Assembly (NCBI GenBank): GCA_021234155.1 | Contig: JAJEKV010000001.1 | Location: 27,855,768-27,919,767, forward strand | Reading direction: 5' to 3' | From: Isoetes taiwanensis | Lineage: Eukaryota; Streptophyta; Lycopodiopsida; Isoetales; Isoetaceae | DNA length: 64,000 nucleotides | In this document: positions 22,761 to 34,789 of the stretch, in pieces | How positions within the stretch are numbered: the stretch's first letter is position 1 | Layout of the letters: each line of letters opens with the position of its first letter | Translations under genes and position numbers: made by a program | Notes under the pieces: generated by a model | Seen by the model: the letters and a program-made list of their open reading frames with translations, nothing else | Databases searched by the model: none | Told to the model about the DNA's origin: nothing

Positions 22761-22803
22761 ATGTTCGCGGCGGCCTTGGCCGCCGCGATAAATTTCTTGT
22801 AAT
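22761..22803. repeat. GC-rich perfect hairpin within a CACTA-end-like motif
   Basis: CGCGGCGGCC (22766-22775) and GGCCGCCGCG (22778-22787) are exact inverted arms separated by TT, in an otherwise AT-rich region. Read on the minus strand the motif begins ATTACAAGAAATTTATCGCG. That resembles the terminal CACTACAAGAAA of plant CACTA transposons followed by GC-rich subterminal repeats. Related blocks end each 186-bp unit at 1360-1729. The hairpin is certain; the CACTA reading is inference. Confidence 0.6.
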
Positions 22804-22841
22804 AATAAACAAGATATATATCAAGTAATTGTAGGACTTAC

Positions 22842-23951
22842 GCAGCAGCTGCTTTTTGTTGTGCATGTCTCTGATCTTCTGCTTTATCCAATTGGGCTTC
22901 TTTAATTGCCCATTCCCAAAACTCATCACTTGCTCGCTTAGGCTTTGGAGTATTCCTCCAAAGACGTCATAGCTTTTTGCTTCATTCTATAACGTCGTGT
23001 CCTACAAAACCATAGAATTGAAATGTGAGTTTCAACTCTAGTAACAAATAAACACTTCCAAAACATCAATATCATCTTAAACATAATGCATTGGTACTCT
23101 ATGTTATAAATTTCTATATGATTACCTCAAAACGCCAGACATCTTGCGCTTCACTTCAAATTTATCAAATCCAATACCATGCTGAGTCTCTAGGGTGCTC
23201 AATACCTACATCGTTGAATAAGTTACGATTAAATAACAGTAAAAAAAATCTAGTTACAAACTTCGTTAATATTACTAATAAATAACAGCAAAAAAAACTA
23301 GTTATAAAATTCTTGAGTATCACTAAATAACAATAAAAGAATCTAGATACAAAAAATCTAGTTACAAACTTCTTCAATATCACTAAATAACAATAAAAGA
23401 ATCTAGGTACAAACTTACTTCTTCAATATGTGATTATTTTGTTGGTTCATGTGCTTATGTGGTTCTTTCCAGTAAAACAAATTATTTGCGGCCCTCTTTA
23501 TGGATTTTGCAAAAATCCTTGACCCCTGCCCAATTTTTGGCTTCCCCAAATTGCTTATAGCCATTGGAAGAAGACCCATCGTACCTTGTATAACTTTTGT
23601 GCCTGGTTCATATTTAAAAATTCCAATCTAAAAAGCAACCAACATGTAATATCATAAGAAAAGAACAAGAAATAAAGGAAGAAAAATACAAAAAATATAA
23701 TATCTATGCATACGTGCACAGGCTGCTCCTCGCATGAAGGTGGGGGGCGAAGTCATTTGTGTAGGATCTGCTGAATTTCTAGATATATCTATAGGATCCG
23801 TTGATGTAGGACCTCTCTCGGGGTTGGTGGTGTCATGCCCTGGGGACGGCAATGGTGTCCGATGGGCAACATGTGTGATCATCTCTGTGGTGCATTGTTG
23901 CTCCTGTGGCTGCTCCTGATCCCTCATAATCTGGTCAAACCTTGGGTTCAA
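22842..23951 (-). pseudogene. Relic of unnamed, probably CACTA-associated protein family, copy 2
   Basis: Minus-strand blocks run from about 23951 down to 22842. First comes a Pro/Gln/Thr-rich N-terminal block starting MNPRFDQIMRDQEQPQEQQ. Next is a block around 23630-23430 with GKPKIGQGSRIFAKSIKRAA and FYWKEPHKHM. The last block, at 22980-22842, holds YRMKQKAMTSLEEYSK, a stop codon, then WEWAIKEAQLDKAEDQRHAQ. These blocks align in order with copy 3: GKPKFERGDRALHKTIKN, FYWKAPHKKM, and LNRHAQQKDATS against QRHAQQKAAA here. Introns separate the blocks. The gene is broken by at least one stop. No domain name is certain; a TnpA-like or Transposase_24-like CACTA protein is my best guess. Confidence 0.55.
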
Positions 23952-23954
23952 AAA

Positions 23955-24800
23955 CTCCGCAATTTGCTAATCCCACCGATGAAATGGAAGTTCATGTCCA
24001 AAGAAACATCTTCGAGAATTAAAGATGGGCATCCACTGCACGGATGTGCCAAACTCCAAATTCCCCCATTTCCCACATAGGGGCATAACGAAGAAATGAC
24101 ATGTTCCTCCAGTTCGACTACTCTAACAGGTTCGGAATGCGGTTTTGACTCTGTGACTGAGTCAAAAATATTTAATTGACTTTAGGGACTATGCATGCAA
24201 ACTCTGGACCACTTTAGAGGCAAGGAAGGCTGCCGAAATCTAAACCCTACAGATTAGTAGGGTTTAAGTATCGGGGCACCAAAGCAACTTCATCTGCTAA
24301 TTCCACCGTTCAAATGGTAGCTCATGTCCCATGAAACGCCTCTCAAAAGAAAAAATGAACATCTACCACACGGATGTGCCAAGTCCCAAATTTTTCCTTT
24401 TCTACATAGGGGCACGACGAAGAAATGATGTGTTCCTCCAGTTCGGCCACTCTACCAAGCTCGGAATGCGGTTTTGACTCTGTGTGAGTCAAAAACATCC
24501 AATTCATTTTAAAAACTGTGTATGCAAACTCTCGACCACTTTAGAGGCATGAAATGCTACCAAAAGGTTTTAGTTTCGAGGCACCAAAACAGCTTCATCT
24601 GCTAATCCCACTGTTCAAATGTTACCTCATGTCCCATGAAACGTCTCCCAAAATAAAAAGATGAACATCTAGCGCACGGATGTGCCAAGCCCCAAATTTG
24701 CCCCTTTTCGACGTAGGGGCACGACGAGGAAATGGCGTGGTTCCCCACTTCAGCCACTCTAGCGAGATCGGAATGCTATTTCGACTTCGAACACGAGTTC
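23955..24800. repeat. Tandem array, about 2.7 units of 306-330 bp
   Basis: The markers CGGATGTGCCAA (24041, 24371 and about 24677), GGAATGCGGTTTTGACTCTG and GACCACTTTAGAGGCA recur in the same order, with divergence between units. The array sits between the two oppositely oriented relics at 22842-23951 and 24846-25975. It is non-coding. Confidence 0.8.
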
Positions 24801-24845
24801 AAAGCATCCAAGTTACTCTAGGAACCAACTTCCATGACCAATAGA

Positions 24846-25975
24846 GCTTATCTATACTCAATATGAGCAACTAGTGGACCTCTCATGCAATGCACTCCTT
24901 GTCTGGATATTAGAGAGCTCACCAGATGTACCTGCTTTTGTGATAAGCCCGACGGGCAAGCCAAAGTTTGAACGAGGAGATAGGGCCTTGCACAAGACTA
25001 TAAAAAATATAGCGCACGATCATTTTTATTGGAAAGCACCTCACAAGAAAATGAAAGAGCAAGATCCTGAGCGCATTGAGCTAGTGAGATGCTTTACTCA
25101 TTATTTCTTACATCAATCACTCTCTTTGTACTTAGTTGAAAGTGTTTGTATCTTATACTTAAATGCAGGTGATACGTGAGGCTAAGAAAATACATGGGGA
25201 TGCCTCGGAGTCCTTTATACGGCACAAGTTATCTGAGATCCATAGGTGTGTTATCGTTGTCTTCAATTTTATTAAACTTCAACCATCTTCATTGAAATTC
25301 TTATTGTATTAACATTCTTATTTCTTTCAGAAGCCATCGCTCTAAGCTGAAGAAGGAGGCTAGGAAGCATCTAGAAGAGGGAACTTCTAAACGAAAACGT
25401 ATCCCTGACGAGGCATGGTAGTGGGCCCTTCGAGAGATCGCGGCAGATGATGCAGAACTAAACAGACATGCGCAGCAGAAGGATGCCACGTCGTAAGTTT
25501 ACTTTATCTTAGCTTGCATTATTTTAGTTTATCTTTTAAGACTTTTTACATGTGCAGTGCGAGAATTGCATAGCAACCAGTGTATCATCGGTTTGGTAGT
25601 TCTGGCCAATTAGGATTCGAGGCTGATTTTGTAAGTATTTGAGTCTTTTGTAATGGTCTATAATCGATGTAAGAAAAAATATGTCACAGCCCGACTTTGA
25701 GTTATACATGGCAGGACAAAACATATGGCCACTTCATGAAGCCGATAGAGAGATCAGTAACTAACTTGAAGCCAATGAAGATACCACTGATCAACATAGT
25801 TTCTAATGCTACTTATTTTTTGTAGAGGATTGTGCGGATGCTCCAAGAAGGCGAGGCCCAGAACTTGGCGGAGGAAGACTATGACAGACTATTTTTTCAG
25901 GGACATGGAGTAGAGGGGGACGACATATCTCGACGCCATGATGAAGACGGAGACAGTGGCAGTTGTGCGTATTAA
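24846..25975 (+). pseudogene. Relic of unnamed, probably CACTA-associated protein family, copy 3
   Basis: The plus-strand blocks are: 24846 to about 25115 (YTQYEQLVDLSCNALLVWIL, GKPKFERGDRALHKTIKN, FYWKAPHKKMKEQ); 25169 to about 25245 (VIREAKKIHGDASESFIRHK); 25331 to about 25493 (SKLKKEARKHLEEGTSKRKR, a TAG, then WALREIAADDAELNRHAQ); 25558 to about 25630 (HRFGSSGQLGFEADF, with a stop before it); and 25825-25975, ending in an acidic tail. Acceptor-like CAG and donor-like GTAAGT or GTRAGT sequences separate the blocks. At least two in-frame stops make it a pseudogene. It shows clear block-by-block similarity to the relics at 14962-15531 and 22842-23951. Function unknown. Confidence 0.55.
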
Positions 25976-28900
25976 TAGACTTTGCATATTTATATTGTAT
26001 ACTTGCGTATATACTTTATATAATTTTTATGTATATCAATTTCATTTCATGTTTATGTGCCAATCTGCAACTAATCAGGGACAATCAAAACTAGTTGTCC
26101 CAAGCTTTTTTTTTCCCAAACGCAATTTGCCATAGGTGGCAAAACGTATATGTAATAATATTAATAAATTACAAAAGACATTACGTAGAAAAAAATCAAA
26201 TAAATAAATCTATTGTTTAAATTCGGTTTTTCCGGTTTGGAGAAAACTTTTTTAGATTTTTTTTTAAGTCATTTGCCTAAGGTTTTGGGCCTTCTTAGAC
26301 GCCGGAAAATTTTTCGGTCATCCAAAAATCAGGAAACATTTTTTTTGTATGATTTTGGGGTTTCTGGTTTTGCTGATAAAAATTTCTGCCAGATTGGGCT
26401 TGAGGAAACTATATCGGCATGCATGCCATGCCGCGATTCAAGTAGATAGGAAGGAGTTCAAAATTGCCACGATTAGAGTAGATAGAAAGAGCTCGAAAAT
26501 TTTGAAGTCGGAGATTGCATCTGTCGGAACATGCATTCCAATCATGTTTTGGAGCTTGGAAACACCTACGGTTGCCAAAACCCGTGGCTTCAGGCTTCCA
26601 GGTTGTAAAGCTTGCAATGGGTAAACCCTATAGGTAGGGTTTTTCTTGACGTTTCTTGGCTGCCACTTCATTGGATCGGCTCTTTGGGACTGCAACGGCT
26701 TTATAGACAGATGAAGCGGTGCCTATTCATGTAGCCGATGGGCATAAGCATCTTCCAAAAATGACTGGGGTCTCCTGAGATTATGGCAAGCGTTCCTGGA
26801 CCTGTGATGTTTTGCCTGGATGCCCAAAATAGTTGGATATAAATAGATCCGGCTGAAGTAGACAGTAGTTATTCTGACATGGTACTTATATCTGGAGTGC
26901 TTCTAATCAGATTTGATCTTGGCTTGGTTTCTGATTCTTAAATATTGCTCTGGATAAGGACCGTTTACTGTTGTGTAGCATTTTGCATCATGTTAGATGC
27001 TTATACAGTATGTATGCTTAATCCATGATGTTCTCAAGATATATCCTAGCTTTGCTATGCAGACTCAGAGGATATATCTCCATTCATTTTTCACGAATTC
27101 CATCTTTTCCTGTGAGCATTCAGGTTTGCTAGAGACCCAAGCATAGTTACTTTGAGGCTTCAACATTACAAAATCCAAATTCAACATGGTAAATTGCAAG
27201 CACAATTTCTTCAATCTAGGTAAGAGTTATGTCCTTTGCTCTCAGGTTGCATTTTAGATTTGTTCTTCAAAGTATATTGTATGTCTTTTTACTTAGGATG
27301 CATTTTAGATCCTATTGTTCTTATCCAATAATGCCGTCAGTTTGGTCTCCAAGTATTTTATTGATATATCTGTGTGTTTCGTCTGCAAAAGCTCTCATTA
27401 TTTCTGAGAGCAGCAGTTTTAGCATCTCTGCTATCTATTTTTAAGTTTTAAGGCATGAGTTCTTTCTTAACTACCCCTTTTTTATTTTTTTCTTTTCGTT
27501 TCTTATTGATTCATCATTTGTAACCTACACATACATTCTGACCACTTGCAAAACTACTAGCTTGCCAATTAACATTATGAGATAGTGATGTCTTAGCGTC
27601 ATTTATATGATTTCTTATCGATTGATAAAGGTACTTCATGGTTGCTCAGGTACTGGCCCTTTGAATGGAGCCGAATGCAACCATGTGGAAGCAAGTAAGT
27701 GCTTTTTGTATATCAGTTCTTTGGGCTTCTCACCCTTGGTTTCAAAAATAGATTGCTCTTTGAAGTCTCAGATAATGCAACATATATTTAGGTGTTGCTT
27801 TTGGCTTGGAGGTAATTTGGCTGTGTATAGTCAGCACTTCTATCTTTTGCTCTAGCAAATGCATTTTGTATTTGATGACAGATTCATAGCCACTTCAATC
27901 TGTCTGATTCTCATTGTCGAGATGCTATTTTGCCCTCTGCGTTTGCAAGTTCCCGTATATTGCAATTACGGTGTTGTTGTTTCTGACAAGACATGTCGAT
28001 GATTTGACATAGTTTAACAAAACAAGTTGCTAAATGAGTTAAAGAGCCTATAAAATGCTTTGTTGATATGGTAGTGCTTTTTTAATCTTTGCAATTGTCA
28101 CTTTGTCCACTCTTAGATAGTTGGAAGTCAGTATACAAGTGACGTCACAGGATATACAGTTTCAGTTTCAGACATTGCAGACCTTAGAGTTGGAAAGATG
28201 TCTACCACTATCCATGTTACATGCGTCTTTTTATACTTGCACACATACTATTTTTTGTACTTGCATGCAAATTATTTAGAGCTGCGCACATTCGCTGCAC
28301 ACCATCATCATTTCTCAGTTGTAGCCAAAGTAACCTACTTGCATGTTTGGCCACAAAATACATTAGTTTTCATGTCTCAAAAGCGAAGCACCTCTTTCTA
28401 TAAACCTTTGGTGCTTCAGATTGTCCTGATTAATGTGTGCACATAAGGAAGTTATTGTTGTTCACCTTCGCATCGATTCCTGCTGATCAGAATCTTGAAA
28501 GAGTGAATTGCACAGCAAGCCTTTTTAGTTTTTGCAGTTGTTACACTTTCTACTCTTAGGTAGTTGGAATCCACTATGGCCTCATCCAGGATGTACAGGC
28601 TTTGCAACTATAATTATCAAGGTATTTCCTGTTTTTCCATGTCTCTTTATCATTCTTAGAATTGCAAAAGTATAGTAAAAGACATACCCCTCTATAATGT
28701 AATAGAGCAAATGCAGGACGTGTCATGTTTCTACATGGTTATATGATGTTTATAAGGCCTATGTGCACTGGCAGGTAGAGAGAAATGGCATGTACCATTT
28801 TATGCGTTTTTACATCATCAAATCCTATTGCATTGACTGTTTTTGGAGGTACACAGAAGGGCGAGAGAGGATTGCTCTCCATATGCAGATGTTTGATGAT

Positions 28901-31052
28901 CATTTGCTTTTTCCAACATTTTGCAACCCTGAGGATGGTGTCATTAACATATCCAGGAGCAATGGAAGACAAGCATGGCAAGGTAATTCTAAGTCATAGT
29001 CCTATGATGTACTTTATATGATGTCACCGAAAGTATTTCTATCCTGTTTTTAAGGATGAAATTGTGGTTAAGTGAAGTAACTATTTTCCCTTCTATTATG
29101 CATAATAAATGAGTCTTCAAAGTTTTTACCTTAGATTGGGAGAGATCCTTACGGTATGTAAGACATGGGTTGCATTGTGTCCTTGCAATACAAACTCCAT
29201 GGCTAGCAAATATCATTTTCAATGTGGGATAGTACGACGCACTTCTTACCGATCCTCTGTTTAGCTCATGAGCCATTGCCATTGCTAATCCAAATGCATG
29301 TAAGAAAATACGGTTTTTAATGGTCAAAATGTTGCATGCTCTATTCAAAGCCTACTGTTTGTTCTTTTAATTTGCTATGAAGATTTTGATGAGGAGCTCT
29401 GACATTTAGATTCGAATTCAGGATAGTGCCATGCACCGCTTGCTGATCCTTTGTTTAACCCGTTGTTAATGCAATTGCAGTAACAATTAACCGGGTTTGA
29501 CATTCAAAATATTTCATGTTCGATTCAAAGTGCCTCATGTGTTTTTTATTTCTAATGAACATTCTCATGATAAGCTTTAGCATTTAGAACCTTTGGCGTC
29601 ATCCATGCATTAAATTACAGGAATGCAAATTCACGCCATTTAGATATCTCCAGCCATTAGCCCATCTCCAATTTTGTATGGTAGCGGAGAAGTTTCTAAA
29701 AGCTATTATATGTTTTAAAATTATACCCATTGTAACTTAATATTATTGGTTTATTTAAAAGCTTCTAAAAACTATTATCTGTTTTAAAATTAATATTATT
29801 GATTTATTTATCGACGATATTACATTAACATGTCACTCTTCCAATTAATATTTACTATTTTGCTCTTTTAGGAGATTATTTATTTTCTATTTTGCTCTTT
29901 CAACAGATTATTTATTTTAAGATCCGAGTTGTTTAAATGGATGGATTGTTATTGTCGTTAAAGGAAGTATATCTTACACTTTGTATATAGTATTTCATGT
30001 AGGTTGCCATTGTTATCTTTCTCATGTCTTCAATATAAAACATTGTTGCTAAAGCCAGCTGACTTAGACAAATTAAGACAGGTGGGAAGATATATCTAGG
30101 CAAATTAAGACAGGCATGCAGATCATACTGTACAATTTTTCATATTGCATAATGAAAGGTAACTGTAGCCTTAAGTTGAAGGTGTATCTAGGGGTTGGAG
30201 CTTATGGAATCGACTGGGGAAGGGGCGGCAAGTAAGTTTGGGTGCTGTGGGGAGTTGGTTTTTTTTCGCCTGGGCGCTAACTAAGTTGGATATGAGTTAG
30301 ATAAATTGGGCTCTTCGTAATAGTAAGGAGCACTCTCAGTCAAAGAAAGGTACGTTCCTTGGCCCAGCAAATTTATTAGATGTGGTTTTTCTTACTTCAA
30401 GCCCGTAACCTTGAGCCTCAAACCTCTTCAAGAATAGAAGCCTTAAGCTCTTTCTCAAAGAGTCGAATCTCAAAGAGGCGAATTATATCCCAAACTTAGG
30501 TTCTGTGATGAAATATTCAAGCTTTGGAGGACTGGACTCAAGAGTTACCGGAGCTAGAGCCAAGGATTTATAAATTTCCTAGTTTGCAATTTTCATCTTT
30601 GGGTATGAGTTTAGGCCATCGAATTAGATAAGCTTAGATAAGCAGTTCTTTGGAAAATTATGCTAGTGCAGATTTGTGGGTTTCAGGGGTTCCTTAGTTA
30701 GATTTGTAGACGTAATAGGCGAATGGGCCGTTTTTTTTCTCCGTTTTCCCTCATCCTCTTCATGATTACGGCCAATTTTTTCTTGCTACATCAAAGTCTC
30801 AGATTGTTTTAGCCCCTGCTCTTAAACCCATGCTCTGCAACTGGACTTAGGCATATAAATCATGATTTAGGCATATAATACATGTTACAGATTAATACAA
30901 GTAGCCAGAGTGGAAGAAAATGGTTGAATAACAGTGTCGAGATTTCAGGAGAAGATATGCTGTGGAAGGTTCTGAACTGAACCCTCTGCCCCTCTTTGAA
31001 TAAATTATCCTGCCTTCTGCTCTTCTTTGAATAAATTATTCTGCTTATAAAA
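25976..31052. other. Five-kb region without a recognisable gene
   Basis: AT-rich sequence with scattered short frames (up to 119 codons, minus strand, 28989-29348). None has a motif, codon pattern or exon chain I can support. Small local repeats are present (for example near 29690-29790, where a block ending in TTAAAAGCTTCTAAAAA is repeated). It may contain old, unrecognised transposon sequence or an untranslated transcript. Confidence 0.4.
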
Positions 31053-31088
31053 GAATGAGAATGAGAATGAGAATGAGAATGAGAATGA
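31053..31088 (+). repeat. (GAATGA)6 tail of LINE A copy 1
   Basis: Six perfect hexanucleotide units immediately precede the LINE end TTTTTTTATCGTCCAC when read on the plus strand. On the element's own strand the tail is (TCATTC)n following GTGGACGATAAAA. It serves as the 3' tail in place of poly(A). Confidence 0.85.
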
Positions 31089-31496
31089 TTTTTTTATCGT
31101 CCACTGAGGCTCCTTATGGGACCCATAAGGAGCGCAGCAAACTTATTACTGCCCGGGTTAAAAAAACCCCCGCATCGAAGGGTTTTCGAGGGAAAAACCG
31201 TGGCAATAATAAGAATGCTGTCAAACTGTACAAGTATACATCAATGTATATATACATGTCAAGTGTGTGCCCGAGGACATAGCTGATCTTGCATGTCCAT
31301 AACCTCCTGAAGATATGATCCCAGCACCCATACAGATGCTGTGCTCAATGTCACATGTAACGGCTGGCCAGGCCTGACCAACTCAGCATATCGTGGTCCG
31401 GGATTTGATCATATCTTTGGGCAACTTTGAAGGGTATGAGATCATCCTCAATGACTCCCATTTGGCGGCATTTGACAGAGGCCCGTCTGGCGTGGC

Positions 31497-33617
31497 TCAC
31501 CAATCCATCCGCCTGCTCAATTCAAGATGATGTGCCCCTCGCGAATGGAGGCAATGAGTCTGCGCCTTTTCATGGGCAAGTGGGTACGCAAGTAGCATTG
31601 CGGGCCTCGTTCCAATGTGGGATTTATGTGGCGGTAGTGTCTTTGTCTTGACCTGTTCAAGGGCATTGGCATCCCAAAGCTTGCTGAGGAAGCAAGCGTC
31701 AAGATATTGCCTCAAGCTATGGCACCTGTGCTCCTGCACATTCCATCTAGACAACCATTGAGCTCTCTTTTCCCTCCAGTACGCCTTGAGGCGCTGCGAC
31801 TCCATTGCCATGATATAAGCTAGTTTAGGGAGACGAGCATCGTCCATATTGACCACCTTATGAAAATAGACAATGTGGCGATCAAGGGCCGCCCTCTGAA
31901 GAGGCAAGAATCCTGTCTCCCCCAGTAGAATTTGATATGGGACTGTGGACTTCACCCCTAGTGCTTTCATTACTAAGAAGGCTTTCGGACCTGCTCCAAG
32001 TCATTCCAAGTAGCAAGTGATACTACTGGGCCCCATACTTCCACCCCGTATAAAAGGACAGGCTCCACTAAGACCTTGAACAGGTGTGACTGATGGGCCC
32101 AATCATACAACTCCGCTCTATGACTATTGTTTTGCATTGCATATAGTGCCTTCCAGACTGCTTGCCACTTTCGTGAGCCGTATGGATGTGTCCCGCATAT
32201 AGTAGAAGGAAACTCCACTCCCAAATATTTGTATGTGGATGCAACTTCCACATTTTGGCCTCGATAATCGGAAGGAAGGGACCCTCTACCGACGTGAAGA
32301 TGATATGAAAACCACCTTAGTCTTGGCGGGTTGACGCGCCCTATCGGTCCGCTTGGCGGGAATGTGTCCAGGCATCGAGATGTCGCTGCATGTCTGCTGG
32401 TGTGTAAGCTAGGAGGTCCACATCATCGGCATATATTAAATGTCCGATGATCTGATAGAGAAGGTGAGCTCCATCGCCCCATTATCGCCAAACCCGGCTC
32501 TCCAATTGATCAATGTAAAGCCCAAACAATGTTGGGGAGAGAGGGCATCCCTGACGAACCCCGATACTACTATCAAATGGTTGGCTTGTCTGCTGCAACC
32601 GACCGAGCATCTTTCATATAGCTTCGTATTAATCGCATTCTCGCAAATCTCAGAACCCCGGTATTCTTGATCTTGCCCATAGTTTTTCCGAGGCCGCGAT
32701 TCAAACGCGCCGCAAAATCCACAAAGCAACAATATAGATCCCGGCGGGCGGTCCTGGCCGTCTTCAATCGTTAGTTCGTGAAGAAGATGGGTCAATGGTT
32801 GAGTGCCGGTCTCGAATCCCGCCTCGGGTGAGGGGCCGCACCTCTGTTGCCTCTGCCCAGCCGTCAACTGCTGCTCGAGAATCCCAACAAGCAATTTTGC
32901 AAACACCGAACTGACCATGATTGCTCGGTAATTGGCTGGGCAGTGTGGGTCACCTGCCTTATATATGGGAACAACTCTGCTATTGGTCCACTGCAGCGGG
33001 AAACCTTCCTGTAATGCCTTGTTGAACAAGGCGGTCAACACTGGTATTATGGACGTCCCTGCCCACTTAAGCAATTCTGCCTGCATACCATCCAAGTCTG
33101 GGGCTTTCCCATTGGCAAGACGCTGCAAGCCTTGTTCCACGTCCGAATCTGTGATTTCCAGCACTAGGCCTTCTTGCAAGGGTAATGCTGCATGTGCACC
33201 CTGAGGGTCATATAGCTGTTGCAAGTATTGTCTCCACTGCTCGGGAGTGATATTCCCTGTGGGCTGTACTGGCATTCTAAGAACCCTTCGCCAAAAGGTC
33301 CTGGGATGACGTTCCAGGAGGTAAAATATTTCCCTTTGATGCGCTGCAATGTACCTGGCTTTCTTAGCTTTAAGGAAGATGCGGTACTGTCTGACTGCAT
33401 GTGGGCGTAAAGCAGGGTCTGTGACTTGGCGGAGCCAGCGTTTGTGTTCCTTGCACTCTGCATCAAACCATTGATTACGTGGGAAGGTTGTGTTCCTGGA
33501 GGTCCGTCGCGGGCGGCTTATCCCAAAGCACCTCTCTGCCACAGTCCTAAGCACATCAGTCAGCCGGCCTGTCTGTTGCTCTAGTGTAGGATATTGCAAA
33601 ATTTCCTGCCAGGTCAT
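31497..33617 (-). pseudogene. Reverse transcriptase of LINE A copy 1
   Basis: The N-terminal part reads RLANGKAPDLDGMQAELLKW and later NYRAIMVSSVFAKLLVGILE, typical of LINE RT motifs 0-2. The frame then shifts near 32740: FVDFAARLNRGLGK continues in another frame. IGVRQGCPLSPTLFGLYIDQ and the catalytic IYADDVDLL (YADD at 32422-32433) follow in that frame and the next. The C-terminal ROYGVEVWGP-like segment (LLYGVEVWGPVVSLATWNDL, 32251-31973) and a block matching PYQILLGETGFLPLQRAALD (31497-31970) match copy 2. The enzyme would copy element RNA at a nicked chromosomal site. At least two frameshifts remove function. Confidence 0.8.
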
Positions 33618-33699
33618 CTATAAGCATCTGGGCATAAGCCCCTACATGTTCATAATCCAATCGCAGCTGAGGCATGTGAGGAGTTGTTGCACTGGGGGT

Positions 33700-34020
33700 T
33701 CACACAACCTGCCAAGCCAACGTCAAGTAAAGTGGTAAGTGGTCTGAGTCGATCTCTTCATCCCTATTAGTTGTTCCCACCTGAAAGTGCTTGACGACAT
33801 GCATATCCTGCTCAGGCACTAGCACATAGTCCACCACACTAGATCCGCCCCCCTGGTTTTCCTGCCTACAAGTGCTCTTGCGGGTGGAAGGCCACTGTGA
33901 AAGAAGCAACTCTGCTAGCAAAACAGAGACGACAGCATAGTCATGAGCGGAGAATATGAGGCGGCTTTGGGGCCAAGCAAGCTTCAAAAATGGATACGAT
34001 TTCTGCCCTTTGATTGTCCT
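33700..34020 (-). pseudogene. Endonuclease C-terminal part of LINE A copy 1
   Basis: GGGSSVVDYVLVPEQDMHVV followed by DEEIDSDHLPLYLTLAWQ carries the conserved S-x-x-D-Y and SDH(L/R)PL motifs of apurinic-type LINE endonucleases. The segment matches 62105-62434 in copy 2. The catalytic N-terminal motifs are not recognised upstream. Confidence 0.7.
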
Positions 34021-34710
34021 ATACATGTTTTCCTTCGATCCATGCTTGCCGTTAGGGAAACTGGGAGGCACCAGGGGCACATTCAAAGACAAACCCTGTG
34101 ATATTTTTCTTTCGATGTTAAGAAATTGGAAGTCTGATGCCAGTTTTCGGCTGTTCGCAGCTAAAATTCTTCGATCCGCTGCGAGTCTAATGAGGTATAT
34201 GAAGCGACAGAAGGTACATACAGAAGCTTTGTTAAACTGCCATACATTAGGGCAGGTCCAAAGTAGAGAGTAGTTCAGAATGGGGCCATAGCATGGCATA
34301 TACTAGCTGTATTTGTGCCATGTTTAGCTTCATTTTCGTCCACATAAAGCCCTTTGCATGGGAATATTTAGACCTTGCATCAGTTTTTCTATTTAGAAGA
34401 AATCCTTTGCATACCAATATTCAGCAGTATGAGCAGCCTGGTTATAGCGGAATCGATAGAATCATATATTCTAATATGAAAGGATTGATCAAGTAGTAAA
34501 CGCAGTAGATCCAATTTCAATCAGAAATGTTTGATGCAACCATGTCAGTTAGTGTCAATTATTGCTCCAACTGAGTTGTCATAAGGTTATATTGACCTGA
34601 TTTCAACTTTGCCTGACATATAAGTCTTGCTAGATTATATGCTATAATGTTTGCTCTTTCGCGCTATCAATACTCCCTCTACACCGTGGGCAACACAACA
34701 ATGTTTATAT

Positions 34711-34727
34711 CTGGGTTCAACTCCCAG
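34711..34727 (+). other. tRNA T-arm-like hairpin with box B
   Basis: CTGGG TTCAACT CCCAG forms a perfect 5-bp stem with a 7-base loop and contains a box B-like GGGTTCAACTCCC. No convincing D-arm, anticodon arm or acceptor stem surrounds it, so it is at most a tRNA fragment or SINE head. Confidence 0.3.
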
Positions 34728-34789
34728 AGCTGCAATAACCACTTCAAATCACCTAAAAAAACCTCTAGCCCAATAGGCGCTGGCTATAA

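Larger units (their letters stand above)
31053..34299 (-). mobile_element. LINE family A, copy 1 (5'-truncated, decayed)
   Basis: Minus-strand order: endonuclease C-terminal part (about 34000-33700), reverse transcriptase (33617 to about 32250), connection region (32251-31970), C-terminal region (31970-31400), 3' untranslated region and hexanucleotide tail. The 3' end shares GTACAGTTTGA and ATTCTTATTATTGCCA with the truncated copy at 34790-35094. The coding part is homologous throughout to the copy at 59721-62912. Several frameshifts separate the domains, so the copy is dead. The upstream part of the endonuclease (beyond about 34000) is not clearly conserved and the true 5' end is uncertain. 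Confidence 0.8.

Noticed and set aside
31055-31282. 75-codon frame starting with Met-Arg repeats
   Set aside because: It is the translation of the (GAATGA)n tail and the antisense of the LINE A 3' region.
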